Source: Nitzschia sp. DOCU1 | Lineage: Eukaryota > Bacillariophyta > Bacillariophyceae > Bacillariales > Bacillariaceae | Assembly: GCA_951394045.1 (NCBI GenBank) | Contig: OX595999.1 | Location: 992,001 to 1,056,000, forward strand | Direction of reading: 5' to 3' | DNA length: 64,000 bases | Part shown: in pieces, positions 51,000 through 62,138 of the stretch | How the letters are laid out: the number at the start of each line of letters is the position of its first letter | Numbering within the stretch: position 1 is the stretch's first letter | Translations under genes and position numbers: made by a program | The notes under the pieces: model-generated | The model's database searches: none | What the model was told of the DNA's origin: nothing | The model's input: only the letters and a program-made list of their open reading frames with translations

Positions 51000-53900
51000 A
51001 TGACAGGAGGATCTAAAGCGAAACCGAGCAAACGCCCACATGCTGCTGCATCGTCGAAAAGCAGCATCAGCATTGTCAAATCCACAACGACGTCTATTGT
51101 CGAAAAGCTGAGCATGCTCCGTGATTTTGTATCTTCGGATGTCTTTAGTGAAACGGATCTCTCCACGTGTTTACGACAAGCGGGGTACAATGTCGAGCTG
51201 GCAGCCGAACGTCTCATGACGGGACAATTTCAACCTTGCAGCAAACGCCCACGAATTGAAAGCAGCACATCCTCCACCACGACGAAAATCACCACCCCCA
51301 AGGCTGCAACAGCAGTGTCTCTTCAGTCCGTACCCAGTAGTACCAAGATTCGCAAACCGACGCCAGTGACACCCAAGACGCCATCTCCATCTTCTGCGGT
51401 CGCCATTTCGTCCACACATCCACCGACCACTCCTGCCACCGCATCCTCCTTGAATGTGAAACCTACGGTCGTCGTCCCACCACCCGAGACTTCAGTGAAT
51501 CAGTCTATTGATGAATCAGCGTCGAAATTGTCTTCCATTGACGATTCCTGGTTACTTTGTCATCGCTGGATTAGTGACGGCATTTGTTTGCAACGAAACG
51601 CCAGTGTCGCCTATCAAGAAGTCTTGCAAGTCGATCACACTAGCAATGCATCACCCAAGGCAGCAAATGCACAGACGGTACGATTTCGCGCCAAACGCAT
51701 GGTGGGACAATTTCCCAAGCACCTGTGTCCCCTCTTGGGTCCATTGCTGGAAGCGCAACTCATCAAAGTTCACGCGCAGGCACTCATGGAAGAACGATTC
51801 CTGCCCATGGGGGCGGATATTGCCATTGCTGTATGGTACGTCTAAGTTTGAATGACGATTGCCGGGCATGTACAGGTATACATTCTTATCTCATCGTTTT
51901 GCTTTTGCACATGCAGGATTTACCTGCCGGATCCACTGAAATTCTTGGCATTGCTCGATCCATCTAGTAGCGATACAACCGCCCAGGCTTCCAACAAGCT
52001 CTTTTTTGGAAAGGCCAAACAAACGTCCAAGAGTAACAAACGATCCATGCTACAACAGGCGGCGTTTGCCCTGTTGCAATGGGCACACCATGGAGAAACC
52101 TTTGACTTTGAAACACCCAAGAGCAGCTCTAGTGACGAAGAGGAAAGTGGCGATGAACTCGTGGACGATGGTGAAACGTATGATCCCGCAGATGCCGAAA
52201 CCAAGGAGGAATTCTCGGCTGCCTTGGCTCCCGATTCGAAAACTAAGCTGACGGCACTACTACAAGAAATGGAACCACCCACGGATGGATCTTTCCGAGC
52301 AACACTACGACCCTACCAGAAACAAGCCTTGTGGTGGATGACTCAGAGAGAAGCTCAAGACGAGCTAGAGGAATCGAGCCGACAACAACTCGAACTATTG
52401 GAGGAATTGGTAGCGCCATCTTCGACATCATCATCATTGAACAACTCATCCAACAGCAACGCTTCTCCGATTCATTGCGAATGCGGCCCCGTCATGGTCG
52501 ATACTGGTCGCATTGCGTCTCCAGCTGTCACGGACGTTCTGGTACCATCAGGTACTAGTACCAATCCAGACTTGAAACATCCGTTATGGGAGCGCCGGTT
52601 TTTATGCAATGCCTCTCAAACACAAGCCATGAGCTTTTATGTTCAGCCATTGTTTGGAGCTGCCGTTGCCACTCCACCCCCGCCTCCTCGTCCCTGTCGG
52701 GGTGGCATTTTGGCAGATTCCATGGGACTTGGTAAAACCGTCATGCTCTTGGCCTTGATTCTTCAATCTTCCAAAGATGATGCTACTAGTGGTTCTACAT
52801 CAAAGGATGAACCATCGACAACAACAACTTTGATTGTTTGCCCACTTTCCTTATTGGCACAATGGCAAGAAGAAATCGAATCCAAAACATCCTTGTCTTA
52901 TCATGTTTACTATGGAGACAGCAAGAAACAAGGTGCGACCTTTGATTGGGATAGTGTGGATATTGTCTTGACCACCTACGGTAGTCTCCAGAGCGACTGG
53001 ATGGCTCATGCCAAGGCGGCGGCTAGCAAGGAGGATGGAGGACTGCCAGTCAAACGAAAAGGCAACCCAGGCCTCTTGACACATGCTTGGAAGCGTGTCA
53101 TTTTGGATGAAGCCCATTGTGTCAAGAATACTGCAACGGTCGCATCCCGAGCCTGTTGTTTGTTGCTAGCCGAACGTCGATGGTGTGTCTCAGGGACCAT
53201 TATTCAAAATTCCTTGGATGACGTGTATGCCTTGCTCAAGTTTTTAAAGCACGAGCCGTGGTGTCAGCCCTCCTTTTGGAAGGCGGCAATCTCTTCCAAA
53301 CTACGATCGACTGCGGAGGATTCTCTCGAACAAAAACAACAGGCCGTCGATCGTGTGAGACGGCTCTTGGTTCCCATTATGCTTCGTCGTACCAAGGACT
53401 CGGTGGATAAGGATGGGTACGAATATAGATCACCGGCACGCTTTTCGCTGTGTACGCAGGCTCATTGCTCACCGATTGTCGTTCGTATTGTCATTCTACA
53501 GAAATCCAATTTTGACCCTTCCTCCCGTCGAGACCAAGATTATTCGGGTAGAGTTTTCGCCCGCGGAACGCCAATTCTACGACGCCTTGCATCGCAAGTC
53601 GCTGTCATTGTTTGAAGGCTTTATCCAAGACGGCACGGCTTCCAAGTCGTGGTTGGCTATTTTTTCATTGCTACATCGTCTCCGACAGACTTGCGACCAC
53701 GTCGCCTTGACGGTCAAGTCCCATATTGACGAGGACGAATGGGCGAGTAACATTTCTCAATTCGCCACCAAAGCGGAGGAGGAAAAGAGCAAGACGAGGA
53801 CCACCACACCAGTTGTTGCAAATGGTAATAAAGATGCCATTGACAAAAAGTTCTTGGACGATTTGATGAACAAATTTCGGGCCATGCAAAGATCGGGTAG

Positions 53901-54957
53901 CAAGGGAAACAAGGAATTGTCACCAGGCGACGATCCAGAAGATGCCCCTTATGCGGCCAAGATTGCCCAAATGCTCAATGAAGCCGTCCAAAACAAGTCG
54001 TCGTTGCTAGCAGAAGAGTGCTCCATTTGCTTGGATCCGATCAACGTGCATGATTCGGTGGTGACCCCTTGCTTTCACATATTCTGCAAGGACTGTCTCG
54101 TTGGAGTTCTCAGGCAGCAGGGTTCCAGTCAAAATTCGGAGTCGAATAACAACAGCAATCCTTTGACTATGCTTCGGGTGCCAAATGGTCCTTGTCCTGT
54201 GTGCAAAGACCAGATTGATGCTTCCAGAATTCTTCGTTTGTCCGAGTCGTCGGATGGCCACATCCATACCAGCTACCTCTTGAGCTCCATGATTACGCCC
54301 ACGGCAGTGGCTGTTCGAGAAGAAGATGGCGCTGCCCGACAAGCGTTAGAGACGGCGGTCCAAGGATCTACAAGCTCCAAGCTGACAGCCATACTCCAAG
54401 AACTAGACAATGTTTGGACCGAGGACCCGGGATCAAAAGTCTTGATCTTTTCTCAGTTTCTTGGATTTTTGGACTTGATGGAGCAGTCTTTCAAGAGCAA
54501 CCAGATCCCTTTTTCTCGTTTGGATGGGAAGCTTAATCTGAAGGAACGTATGGCAATCTTGCAGGAATTCGGTAGCGACAAGGGAGAAAAGCAACGCATC
54601 GAAACATCGTCGTCGAGGAAGAACGTCGGCTCGGTCCTTTTGATATCCATGAAGGCAGGGGGCGTGGGTCTCAACTTGGTTTCAGCTCGGACTGTTTTTA
54701 TTGCTGATCGTTGGTGGAATGCCTCGGTGGAAGATCAATGCGTGGATCGAATCCACCGAATTGGCCAGACTGCCGATAAGGTGCGAGTGCGCAAGTTCTA
54801 CGTTGCCAATAGTGTCGAGGAAAGGATTGTGGAGCTTCAAAAGCGTAAGAAGAACGTGGCGATTCAAGCATTGTGCGATGAGGAGCAAGAAGACGCCGAC
54901 GGTCAAAATGGATCTCGGCCCACTTTGGAAGATTTTAAGATTCTATTCCAAGAATGA
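51000..54957 (+). CDS. RAD5: RAD5/HLTF-like SNF2 helicase with RING finger (three exons)
   Basis: Exons 51000-51835, 51917-53416 and 53502-54957 give 1263 residues. A UBA/CUE-like segment (LSTCLRQAGYNVELAAERLM) lies near 60. A HIRAN-type domain spans the first splice (VRFRAKRMVGQFPKH...LPMGADIAIAVWIYLPDP), which is the 3'-end-binding domain of HLTF/RAD5. The SNF2 ATPase has Walker A DSMGLGKTVMLL and the DEAH box LDEAHCVKN. The second splice yields KDGNPILTLPPVETK, a conserved SNF2 join. A C3HC4 RING (CSICLDPINVHDS...CFHIFCKDC...CPVCK) is inserted between the helicase lobes, and QFLGFLDLME, ISMKAGGVGLNL and RIHRIGQ complete lobe 2. RAD5 poly-ubiquitinates PCNA and remodels stalled forks. Introns are 81 and 85 bp. 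Confidence 0.93.
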
Positions 54958-55042
54958 GGCATATGGGACTTTTTACATGCAACGTTCGGCTAGAATTACT
55001 CTAATGACAGATGGCTTGCTATAATATTGATAGAAAAGCAAC

Positions 55043-55636
55043 TTAGAACGGCAACTGGACTGAAGGTGACGGTAGCGAGGGAAGAGGAATATTTGGAAGC
55101 GTGACAAAGCCATCCACGACAAGGTTCTGACTAAAGGAGAAAAATCCGGCCACAGCGACGAGGACACCCAAGGCTGGAATCTCCTTCGGCGCAGGGGAGT
55201 AGGATGCCAAGCACCTCGCCAAGTAGACACCCCCCATGGCCAGACTCACAGCTGTTGCAATCCATAAACCCGTCGCTACACTTTCGGCGTTCCCGCTAGT
55301 AACCATAGGGCCCGAAACAAGCACCAAAACGAGAGCAGCAACACTGGCAGGCGCCAAAGTCTTGAGGGCATGGTCAACGCTGGGGGCCTTGCTAAATGAC
55401 CAGAATGCCTCTCCCATAAGCACAACTGCTAGTCCATAGTTTTCTTGCCCCACAACAAGGGCGATGGTATCCAAATCGGGAACCGTTGCCGGCAAGCTCG
55501 TCGGGTGGAGGGAAGTGGTGGTCGACCGCCGGTGAAGCGTCGAAGTTACAGCCACTGGGGTGAACGCCGATGTCAACACCACCATAAGGGTGGACAGAGC
55601 CAAACTGAAGAGGGACAAGCTTCGAGAATGTTTCAT
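55043..55636 (-). CDS. small plastid-targeted membrane protein
   Basis: 197 residues from MKHSRSLSLFSLALSTLMVVLTSAF|TP: a signal peptide ending in TSAF followed by a Ser/Thr/Arg-rich transit region, the bipartite pattern for diatom plastid import. Three or four hydrophobic helices follow (VVLMGEAFWSF, SVAALVLVLVSG, GLWIATAVSLAMGGVYLA, LGVLVAVAGFFSFSQNL), then a Pro/Leu/Ser end. No family was recognised. It is probably in the thylakoid or inner envelope. It converges on the RAD5-like gene. Confidence 0.7.
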   Translation of the reverse strand: MKHSRSLSLFSLALSTLMVVLTSAFTPVAVTSTLHRRSTTTSLHPTSLPATVPDLDTIALVVGQENYGLAVVLMGEAFWSFSKAPSVDHALKTLAPASVAALVLVLVSGPMVTSGNAESVATGLWIATAVSLAMGGVYLARCLASYSPAPKEIPALGVLVAVAGFFSFSQNLVVDGFVTLPNIPLPSLPSPSVQLPF

Positions 55637-55997
55637 TGTTTCCGATGCCACTAGGAACTCTCGTTATGAAATCGTTTTCCTCTTCGTCGTGCAAGGACAG
55701 TTCCACGCGTTGCACCATGGTCGGAACGAAAGTTGATGTTGAACGAATGAATTGTATTGGAGGGTATTTTTCCCACGTCATCGTCTCTAAGTGGTCAAAG
55801 TAGTCTAATTTCTACGTCATCATCCGAAGACGACGGACGAAGCACGAGCACTCGTGGACCTTCTTACTAGAAAAACTCGTTTACGCTCCTATACGAATCA
55901 TACTGTACCTTTTCAAAACAACTACTTTCAACAAAGAGGAGTATATGAATGATTTCTTAATGATTTCTTTAACATGTATATCTATGCATCGACCTCT
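55637..55997. repeat. conserved 3' flank of protease genes (copy 3 of 3)
   Basis: GACGAAGCACGAGCAC near 55837 and the TTTTCAAAACAACTACTTTC block at 55910-55936, followed by a short tandem ATGATTTCTTA, match the region beyond protease B (47895-48060). The left part is the promoter of the plastid membrane protein. Confidence 0.7.
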
Positions 55998-57622
55998 CTA
56001 GTCCTGGGGAAACGCATGAAGCAAATGGACTTCAATCTGCTGATAGTCTTCGCCACCAAGTGTACGGACGTAGACGGATCCCATCGGATGGTCCTCAACC
56101 AGCTCCCAAAGCGAGTCGAGAGTTCCTTCTCTAAGCGCCCGACGGACCGCAAGCTGCTCGATCTCGGCGACTGCCTCTTTGTATTCTAGCTCCAGATCTT
56201 CCGATAAAATTCTCTTGTCATCGTGGTGGTGGCTCAGGGACGAAGTGCCCTCCTCGCCTAGTACTCGTCGACAGCCCACTGTTCCGTACCAGCTGGCAAG
56301 ACGCCGATAGTTGAAAACACCGGGGTGCAAATTTGCCGCTTTGTCATTGGTATAATCCATGCAGTCTCCTAAGCTTGGATTGTTGAATGTCTCGTCGCTG
56401 TGGAATACAATGAGAGCAAAGCAGTGAGCCACGGACTTTTCTCACCAGAATCGACACCACCATCAACAAACACGGCATAACAACAAGAAGGCACTTACGT
56501 ATGGGGCAATCCAAAGCCGTGTCCAATCTGGGTGAAAGGAAAAAGTCAGCACAAGAGGCTTGGTGTTGAGAAATTTGTCGCCGCAAGGACTTCAAAGAGA
56601 AGCTACTCATCGTATCTCACCTCATGGCACATAGTGTATTGTCGCCCGACACTAGTATCAGACCGAAGATAGTAATCGTTCATTTTTGCGACAGAGGCGA
56701 CAATCTGGTTGCCTACATACCAATTGATGTTGATCCCTCTCCAGCCCGTCGCCCCAAAATCTCTATTGCATACCTTCATGAGACCATCAATTTTTTGCTC
56801 GCACACAGTGTCCACTTGTCCTCTGGTGACGTTCAAAGTAAGGGAATCGGGGGCACCCCTTTCCCAATCGCCAATTGCTGCAGTAAATGCTGCCTGCCAC
56901 GTAGTGTCCAAGGCGTTCACTATTCGAAGCCTCAAGCCTTTGCCGTTGCTTGGCCAAATGCGCACGCCTGCTGCTCCAGGCACAACACAACCACCGCCGC
57001 TATTAGTCGGGGCTGGGGCAGGGGTGGGGGAAGGCCCACTCATGCAAACATTAGGATTGAATCCCCCACTCAACGGGGTACACTTCAACACACCGTTAGA
57101 ATACATGGAGCTGCAGCATCCATTGCGGCACGCCGAATTTGAACTACAAAGCGCCCAATCACCCAACAGACCACTACTAGTGGGGGCGGGGGCGGGGGTA
57201 GGAGCAGGTCCACTCATGCAAACGTTAGGGTTGAACCCGCCCGTCAACGGGGTACACTTCAACACACCGTTAGAGTACATGGAGCTGCAGCATCCATTGC
57301 TGCACGCAGAATTCGAATTACAAACCGCCCAATCACCCAACAGGCCAGTACTGGTGGGGGCAGGGGCAGAGGTAGGTGCACCAGGGGCGGGTCCACCGAC
57401 GCATAGGTTAGGATTGAACCCCCCGCTCAATGGGGTACACTTCAACCGGCCGTCATCAGAGTAAGCGGTGCTGCAGCATCCATTGTTGCAATCACTGCTA
57501 GTGGCACAAAACTGCCAATCGCCCAGCTTCTGCTGCAACCCACGGAGATGTTGCTCATGGGTTTGCGCACAAGCCATAGAGGAGGCCAGGATGACGAGAG
57601 CAGCTTGCAGGATTTTCATCAT
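55998..57622 (-). CDS. secreted modular metzincin C: three six-cysteine modules plus zinc protease (three exons)
   Basis: Exons 57622-56621, 56527-56499 (29 nt) and 56397-55998 give 476 residues. The signal peptide is MMKILQAALVILASSMACA; QHLRGLQQKL follows. Three modules of the six-cysteine type are present, the second and third one residue shorter between the CC pair and the fifth cysteine (CCSSMYSNGVLKC). The domain from CVVPGAAGVRIWP leads to CHE|IGHGFGLPHT|DE and GDCMDYTN. Compared with A, the signal peptide is closer to those of D and E, so the genes are mosaics. Small in-frame insertions (HH near 56220, extra G and Q near 56050) distinguish its C-terminus. Extracellular zinc protease by motif; target unknown. 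Confidence 0.85.
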
Positions 57623-58528
57623 GATGTTCTTGTCGTAGGGAGGGATGCTTTCACGGATTGCTAATCTGAAAATTGTGAACACCAAAGAAAGCAAGTCCAA
57701 ACCTCAAGAGTGGCAACAGTGCCCGAGGCAGACCCGTCAATTTCGATGATTCGATTAAAAAGTGATCGCAGCACGAGTCAGAGTAGTCGCAATAGGATTA
57801 GCGGAATCGTGAAGTCAGTCGTCGCCCCCGCTCCGCTCGCTTCTAAAATAATCTTCAAATCGGAGTTCATGACGGTCTTGCGCATAAAAGGGCCTCCAGC
57901 CAGAATGAAAATGATCTTCGTCGGAGCCCACCATCTCTTCTGATCGAGGAACAGCTGCACGGTCAACGAAGCGTGATAGAATACTTCCGGATAAATGAAT
58001 CGTGGGAGGAGTGATCGCAGAAAGGAACTTTGGTACGATAGACCCGCAGTTAAGCATGAAATTGTCGCATCGATACCAGGTGCTCGAAGTGGAGTAGAGG
58101 TTCCAGCAAGATCAGATAGAGTGCTCGCAACTCTAAACCGAGTGGTGGTCACATACAGAGGAGGAGGAGGACAACTGTTGGCTTCAAACCACACATCATC
58201 CAAGTCGCAAAAACGGGGCCGACGCGGCGAGGGCGAGAGATCCGCGATCCTTTCGAACTGCAGCCGACGCCTAAGAACTAAGCTAGTACCAGACGCCTAC
58301 CTACCTACCTACCTACGTAGGCTACCTACGGTCACAGCAGTAGCATCATGGTAGAACTACTAGTGATAGAAGCAGAAGTAGTGGGGCCAAAGGAATCGTG
58401 CAGAAGCCTCCTAGAGTACTAGTACCAGCATTTTTCGCAAGCCTCTCACAACATATTTATGTGTTAGTCAAAATACATCTCGTGGTTAATACAGGTCATG
58501 GATTACCTCAAGCAACGTGGAAGGAAGG
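57623..58528. promoter_or_regulatory. upstream region of protease C
   Basis: GTGATCGCAG at 57762 and 58011, AGAGTAGTCGCAAT near 57779, and a CCTA simple repeat at 58296-58316. The stretch 57685-58330 is similar along its length to 59424-60066 upstream of gene D. A weak plus-strand open frame at 58398-58646 has no supporting feature. Confidence 0.6.
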
Positions 58529-59276
58529 GGCCTTCATTGGAGAAAGCGAAGACGAGCCGTGGATTTCCCCACGCACCGCGAAAAATACAGCATTGAAGAA
58601 ACAAAATAACTATCTTTATTCTACAACAGAGGCCGGGCTCAAGTAGTAGCCTGTCGGAGCGGCGTGTCATAGTGCTTGTACGTTTTACAACAGTACGATA
58701 TCATTTTCAATCGGGACGGGTTTTCCCTGGGCTCGTCGTCGGTGCTTCTCTCGTCCTTCCCGGGGCTCAGCCTTCTTGAGCAACCCGTACAATCTTGACA
58801 ATTTTGATTAGTTGCAGTGATCCCCGAACCATTCCCAGACCCACCTTGAGCCGTTGCAACATTGATAGCAGGTACTTCCATTCAGGCAGCGTGTGTCTCT
58901 ACCCCAGCAAGGCTCCGTTCCACAGGCGGTAAACAGCAATCCCGCCCAATAACTGGAGCCATTTTCGCAAAGGTTGCAAGTTGTACCCTCTCCACAAAGG
59001 GTACCGTCGGTCCATCCGGCGCCAGGGGCAGATCCACCCGTACAAATGCCAGGATTGAACCCCCCATCCAACGGGGTACACTTCATCTGACCGTCATTGG
59101 AGAACATGTTACTGCAGCATCCATTGTTGCAATCACCGTTCACTGTACAAAACTCCCAGTCGCCAAGTTTCTGCTGCATCCCGCGAAGATTTTGCTCACG
59201 CGACTGGGCGTGAGCACAAGCCCCAGAGGAGGCAAGGAAAACGAGAGCAGCTTGGGGGATCTTCATTCTGATTGTT
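58529..59276. repeat. 748-bp segmental duplication, copy 1
   Basis: Nearly identical to about 62139-62888 (offset 3610, then 3611 after one inserted C). It contains all of gene D and its 3' flank. Differences visible by eye are few: for example CGCACC/CACACC, CTTCTC/CTTTTC and AGGCAG/AAGCAG. Confidence 0.93.
58808..59266 (-). CDS. gene D: short secreted cysteine-rich relative without protease domain
   Basis: 152 residues. Signal peptide MKIPQAALVFLASSGACAHA, then QNLRGMQQKL and one six-cysteine module (WEFCTVNGDCNNGCCSN...CTPLDGGFNPGIC), all shared with proteases A and C. After the GSAPGAG linker comes a different cysteine-rich domain (CGEGTTCNLCENGSSYW, then CGTEPCWGRDTRC and CYQCCNGS) ending GDHCN. 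No HExxH is present and no continuation was found downstream, so this is either a stand-alone binding protein or a truncated gene with a recruited end. Even cysteine content suggests a folded disulfide-rich product. Confidence 0.75.
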   Translation of the reverse strand: MKIPQAALVFLASSGACAHAQSREQNLRGMQQKLGDWEFCTVNGDCNNGCCSNMFSNDGQMKCTPLDGGFNPGICTGGSAPGAGWTDGTLCGEGTTCNLCENGSSYWAGLLFTACGTEPCWGRDTRCLNGSTCYQCCNGSRWVWEWFGDHCN

Positions 59277-60332
59277 GATGATGTTGTCGTCGTTATAACT
59301 TTGATTTCCAGATGCTGTGAATCTGAATTTATGAGCAACACCTGGACTGCAAATGGATGGGAAAACCATTCGAGTAGACCCGTTTGGCCACACGAATTGA
59401 TAAAGTGGTCGCAGCAGTAGCAGCACCAAAGGCAGCAAGTCCAAACCTCAAGAAAGGCAACAACAACTCGAGGCAGACCCGTCAATTTCGTTGATTCGAT
59501 TCGATAAAGAGGTGATCGCAACACGAGTCAGAGTAGTCGCAATTGGATCAGCGGCGGGCGGGCGGAAGCGAATCGTGGAGTCGTCCCGCCCGCGCCGCTC
59601 GCTTCTCAAATCCTCTTCAAATCGGAGTCCATGACAATCTTGCACCCAAAGGGCTCCCAGCCTGAATGAAAATCAATTACTTTGGAGCTGGATATCTCCT
59701 CTTATCGAGGAAGAGTTTCATGGTGAACGAAGCGTGATAGAATACTTCCGGATAAATGAATCGTGGGAGTGATCGCAGAAAGTATCTTGGGGGTGGACCC
59801 GCCTGTAAGCATGGAATGTTGGCGTCGACACCAAGTGGTTCGAAGTGGAGTAGAGGTTCCAGCAAGATCAGATAGAGTGCTCGCGACTCTAAACTGAGTG
59901 GTGGTCACATACAGAGGAGGAGGAGGACAACTGTTGGCATCAAACCACACATCATACAAGTCGCAAAAATGGGGCCGACGCGAGGATCCGCGATCTTTCG
60001 AACTGCAGCCGACGCCCAAGGACTAAGCCAGTACCAAACGCCTACCTACCTACCTACGTACCTACCGCTACTACCGTACACTACTTACCTGCCTCCTCGC
60101 CTTTCACGCCAAAAGCAACGAACGTGCATCCAGTTTCCCTTCTCTCTTTTCACCGTCTTCGCTGTCAACTCATTTTGTTGTGTTGCGTTAGGGACTTTCG
60201 CTTGTTGACAATCGTCCTCTGTTCCAAGAGGCGGATCATCTCTACCTAATCCACAAAAGGGAGAGCCTCGGATACTTGAGAAAGAAACCGGTTCCATCAT
60301 TGTTTGTACCTTTTGTGCGTGGCATTGGCAGC
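59267..60332. promoter_or_regulatory. mosaic upstream region of gene D and promoter of SDR gene
   Basis: 59300-59424 is nearly identical to the protease B leader (49880-50000), including GTGGTCGCAG at 59405. From about 59424 the sequence switches to the protease C type (compare 57685 onward) with GTGATCGCAA at 59512, GTGATCGCAG at 59769 and a CCTA repeat at 60041-60066. The last 250 bp are the SDR promoter and leader. No gene is supported. Confidence 0.7.
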
Positions 60333-61684
60333 ATGTTTACGTTGCATCTTTCCCGCTTCCTCCGCGGGCCACCCAGCCCGACACTGCAAAGAATCAATGC
60401 CTGGGTTCACCGAGAGCCATATGACAGCGTTATTTACTGCCTCTACTGGTTTTTTGTTTTGATCTTTTTTGTTCCCATGGTGGGCATGGCGTTGCCATGG
60501 ATTTTGCTCTATGAACTGGTAATGCGAGCCCTTCGTACGAACATACGGATTCTTCCCAAGCAATCATCGACGAATGGGGCCCCGCGAATTCAACTGGCCG
60601 TGGTTATTACGGGCTGTGACTCTGGAATCGGAAAAGAGCTAGCCCTGTACCTAGCCTCGGAGGGATTCGTGGTTTTTGCGGGATGTTTGAAAAAGGAATC
60701 GTTTGTTCAGTTGAGTGGGATGGAATCCTCGATTTATCCCATCGTTTTGGACGTGACGAACAACGAACAGGTTACATCTTGCCGCGAAACGGTTCAGAAA
60801 TGGCTAGATGACGGTGGTGTAGACGAAGAACGATACCTTCACGCTGTAATCAACAATGCAGGCATTGGGGTTCCAGGATATTTTGATTGGCTGGATCTAC
60901 GGGATTTCGAACTGTGCATGAATGGTAAGTTCCGAGCCGGGAATAGTTCATCTGTCGCTTTGCTTGATCGGACTTTTGTTTCACTCATTTGCTTGCAATG
61001 ATTCAGTAAACTGCTATGGTCCGATTCGGATGACCAAAGCGTTCCTTCCCATTCTGAAGAAGCAGTCAATCTCCGGTAGGCATCAGTACTCTCAAATCAT
61101 CAACGTGATTTCCGTTGCCGGCATGATATCTGGGACGGGTTTGAGTGCATCCTGTTACGAGACAAGCAAACATGCGATTGAAGCTTTTACTAATGCGCTA
61201 CGTTTGGAGATGAAAATGTTTGGGATCCGCGTGGTAGCGCTCAATCCGAGCTTTTTTGACACTCCAATGACAAACAATGTCAGAGAGACATTTCGAGAGA
61301 CGGTGTTGAGTAAGATCTCTCCCGAAGTCAAAGAAGAATACGGAGAAGGTAAGCGTCTGCTTTTGTTGGGCCTGTGGCTTGCACAGACAATTGTACTATT
61401 ACTGACACTGCGTTTCGGAATCCTAAGCATTCATTGACGCCTACGTTGAACACTGCGACAAGCTAGTAACGTCCGGAAGATGGAATCTAGAGGTTCTCAT
61501 CGATTCCGTTGTGAGAGTAGTGCGATCCAAAGATCCCCCGGCGCAGCTGATGATCGGAATGGATAGATACGGTCATGCGACATTCCAAATGCTGCCTCAA
61601 TGGGCCCGACACCTCTTTATCCAACTCGGATTGCCACCTCAAACACCGGCAGTACTGGCGAAGAAATGGCAAGGCAATGGATAG
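60333..61684 (+). CDS. membrane-anchored short-chain dehydrogenase, retinol-dehydrogenase-like (three exons)
   Basis: Exons 60333-60924, 61007-61348 and 61428-61684 give 396 residues; introns are 82 and 79 bp. An N-terminal hydrophobic hairpin (VIYCLYWFFVLIFFVPMVGMALPWILLYELV) would anchor it in the ER. The SDR core has TGCDSGIG (cofactor), NNAG in AVINNAGIG, a catalytic Ser in NVISVAG, and YETSK as YxxxK, so the active site is complete. The layout resembles 11-cis retinol/17-beta hydroxysteroid dehydrogenases of the SDR9C type; the real substrate may be a carotenoid-derived or steroid alcohol. A copy of the last exon is found at 63462-63612, showing that this gene took part in local duplication. 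Confidence 0.85.
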
Positions 61685-61851
61685 CGAGATTGAATTCGAT
61701 TTGCCCTCTCGACATTATCTAGTTTTGGTTCTCCAAGGCGCGAAAATATTGGCAGCTGAGATTTTCACTTGTACTGGGCATGTACACGCTTGAAAGTGAT
61801 CAATTTGTCTACAATTTGAATAATCCGAACTTTTGAGCCAAAACAAGGACA

Positions 61852-62138
61852 GTGACCGAACCTGTGGTTACTTGCATCCCCCCTACGACGAAGAGCCAAG
61901 TTGCTATCTGAAGACGGTTTTGACTGGCCTGTGTATTTCGTGGATCGGGAGGATGACGGAACTATTTCGACAAGTTCAACTTGTAATGCTGACGCCTTGT
62001 GGAGGATGCGAAATGGTAATCATAGAATCACCTGTCATCGCAACATGATAATCATAGAATCACCTGTCATCGCAACAACCGGCTTTTGGTGTATGAGCCC
62101 GAATGGCAAGATGTAGGACTTTCCCATTGTAATGAAGA
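61852..62138 (+). pseudogene. dead fragment of the beta-trefoil gene
   Basis: Matches the start of the intact gene at 46476, including about 90 bp of promoter (61760 on; ATCCGAACTTTTGAGCCAA). The start ATG is GTG, a one-base deletion in the run TGCATCCCCCCTACG shifts the frame after seven codons, and a tandem AATCATAGAATCACCTGTCA-type duplication (62018-62072) adds another break. The similarity stops at about 62138, exactly where the segmental duplication containing gene E begins. Confidence 0.85.

Noticed and set aside
58398..58646. Plus-strand open frame of 82 codons
   Set aside because: It ends in the 3' flank of gene D, runs into duplicated non-coding DNA and has no domain.
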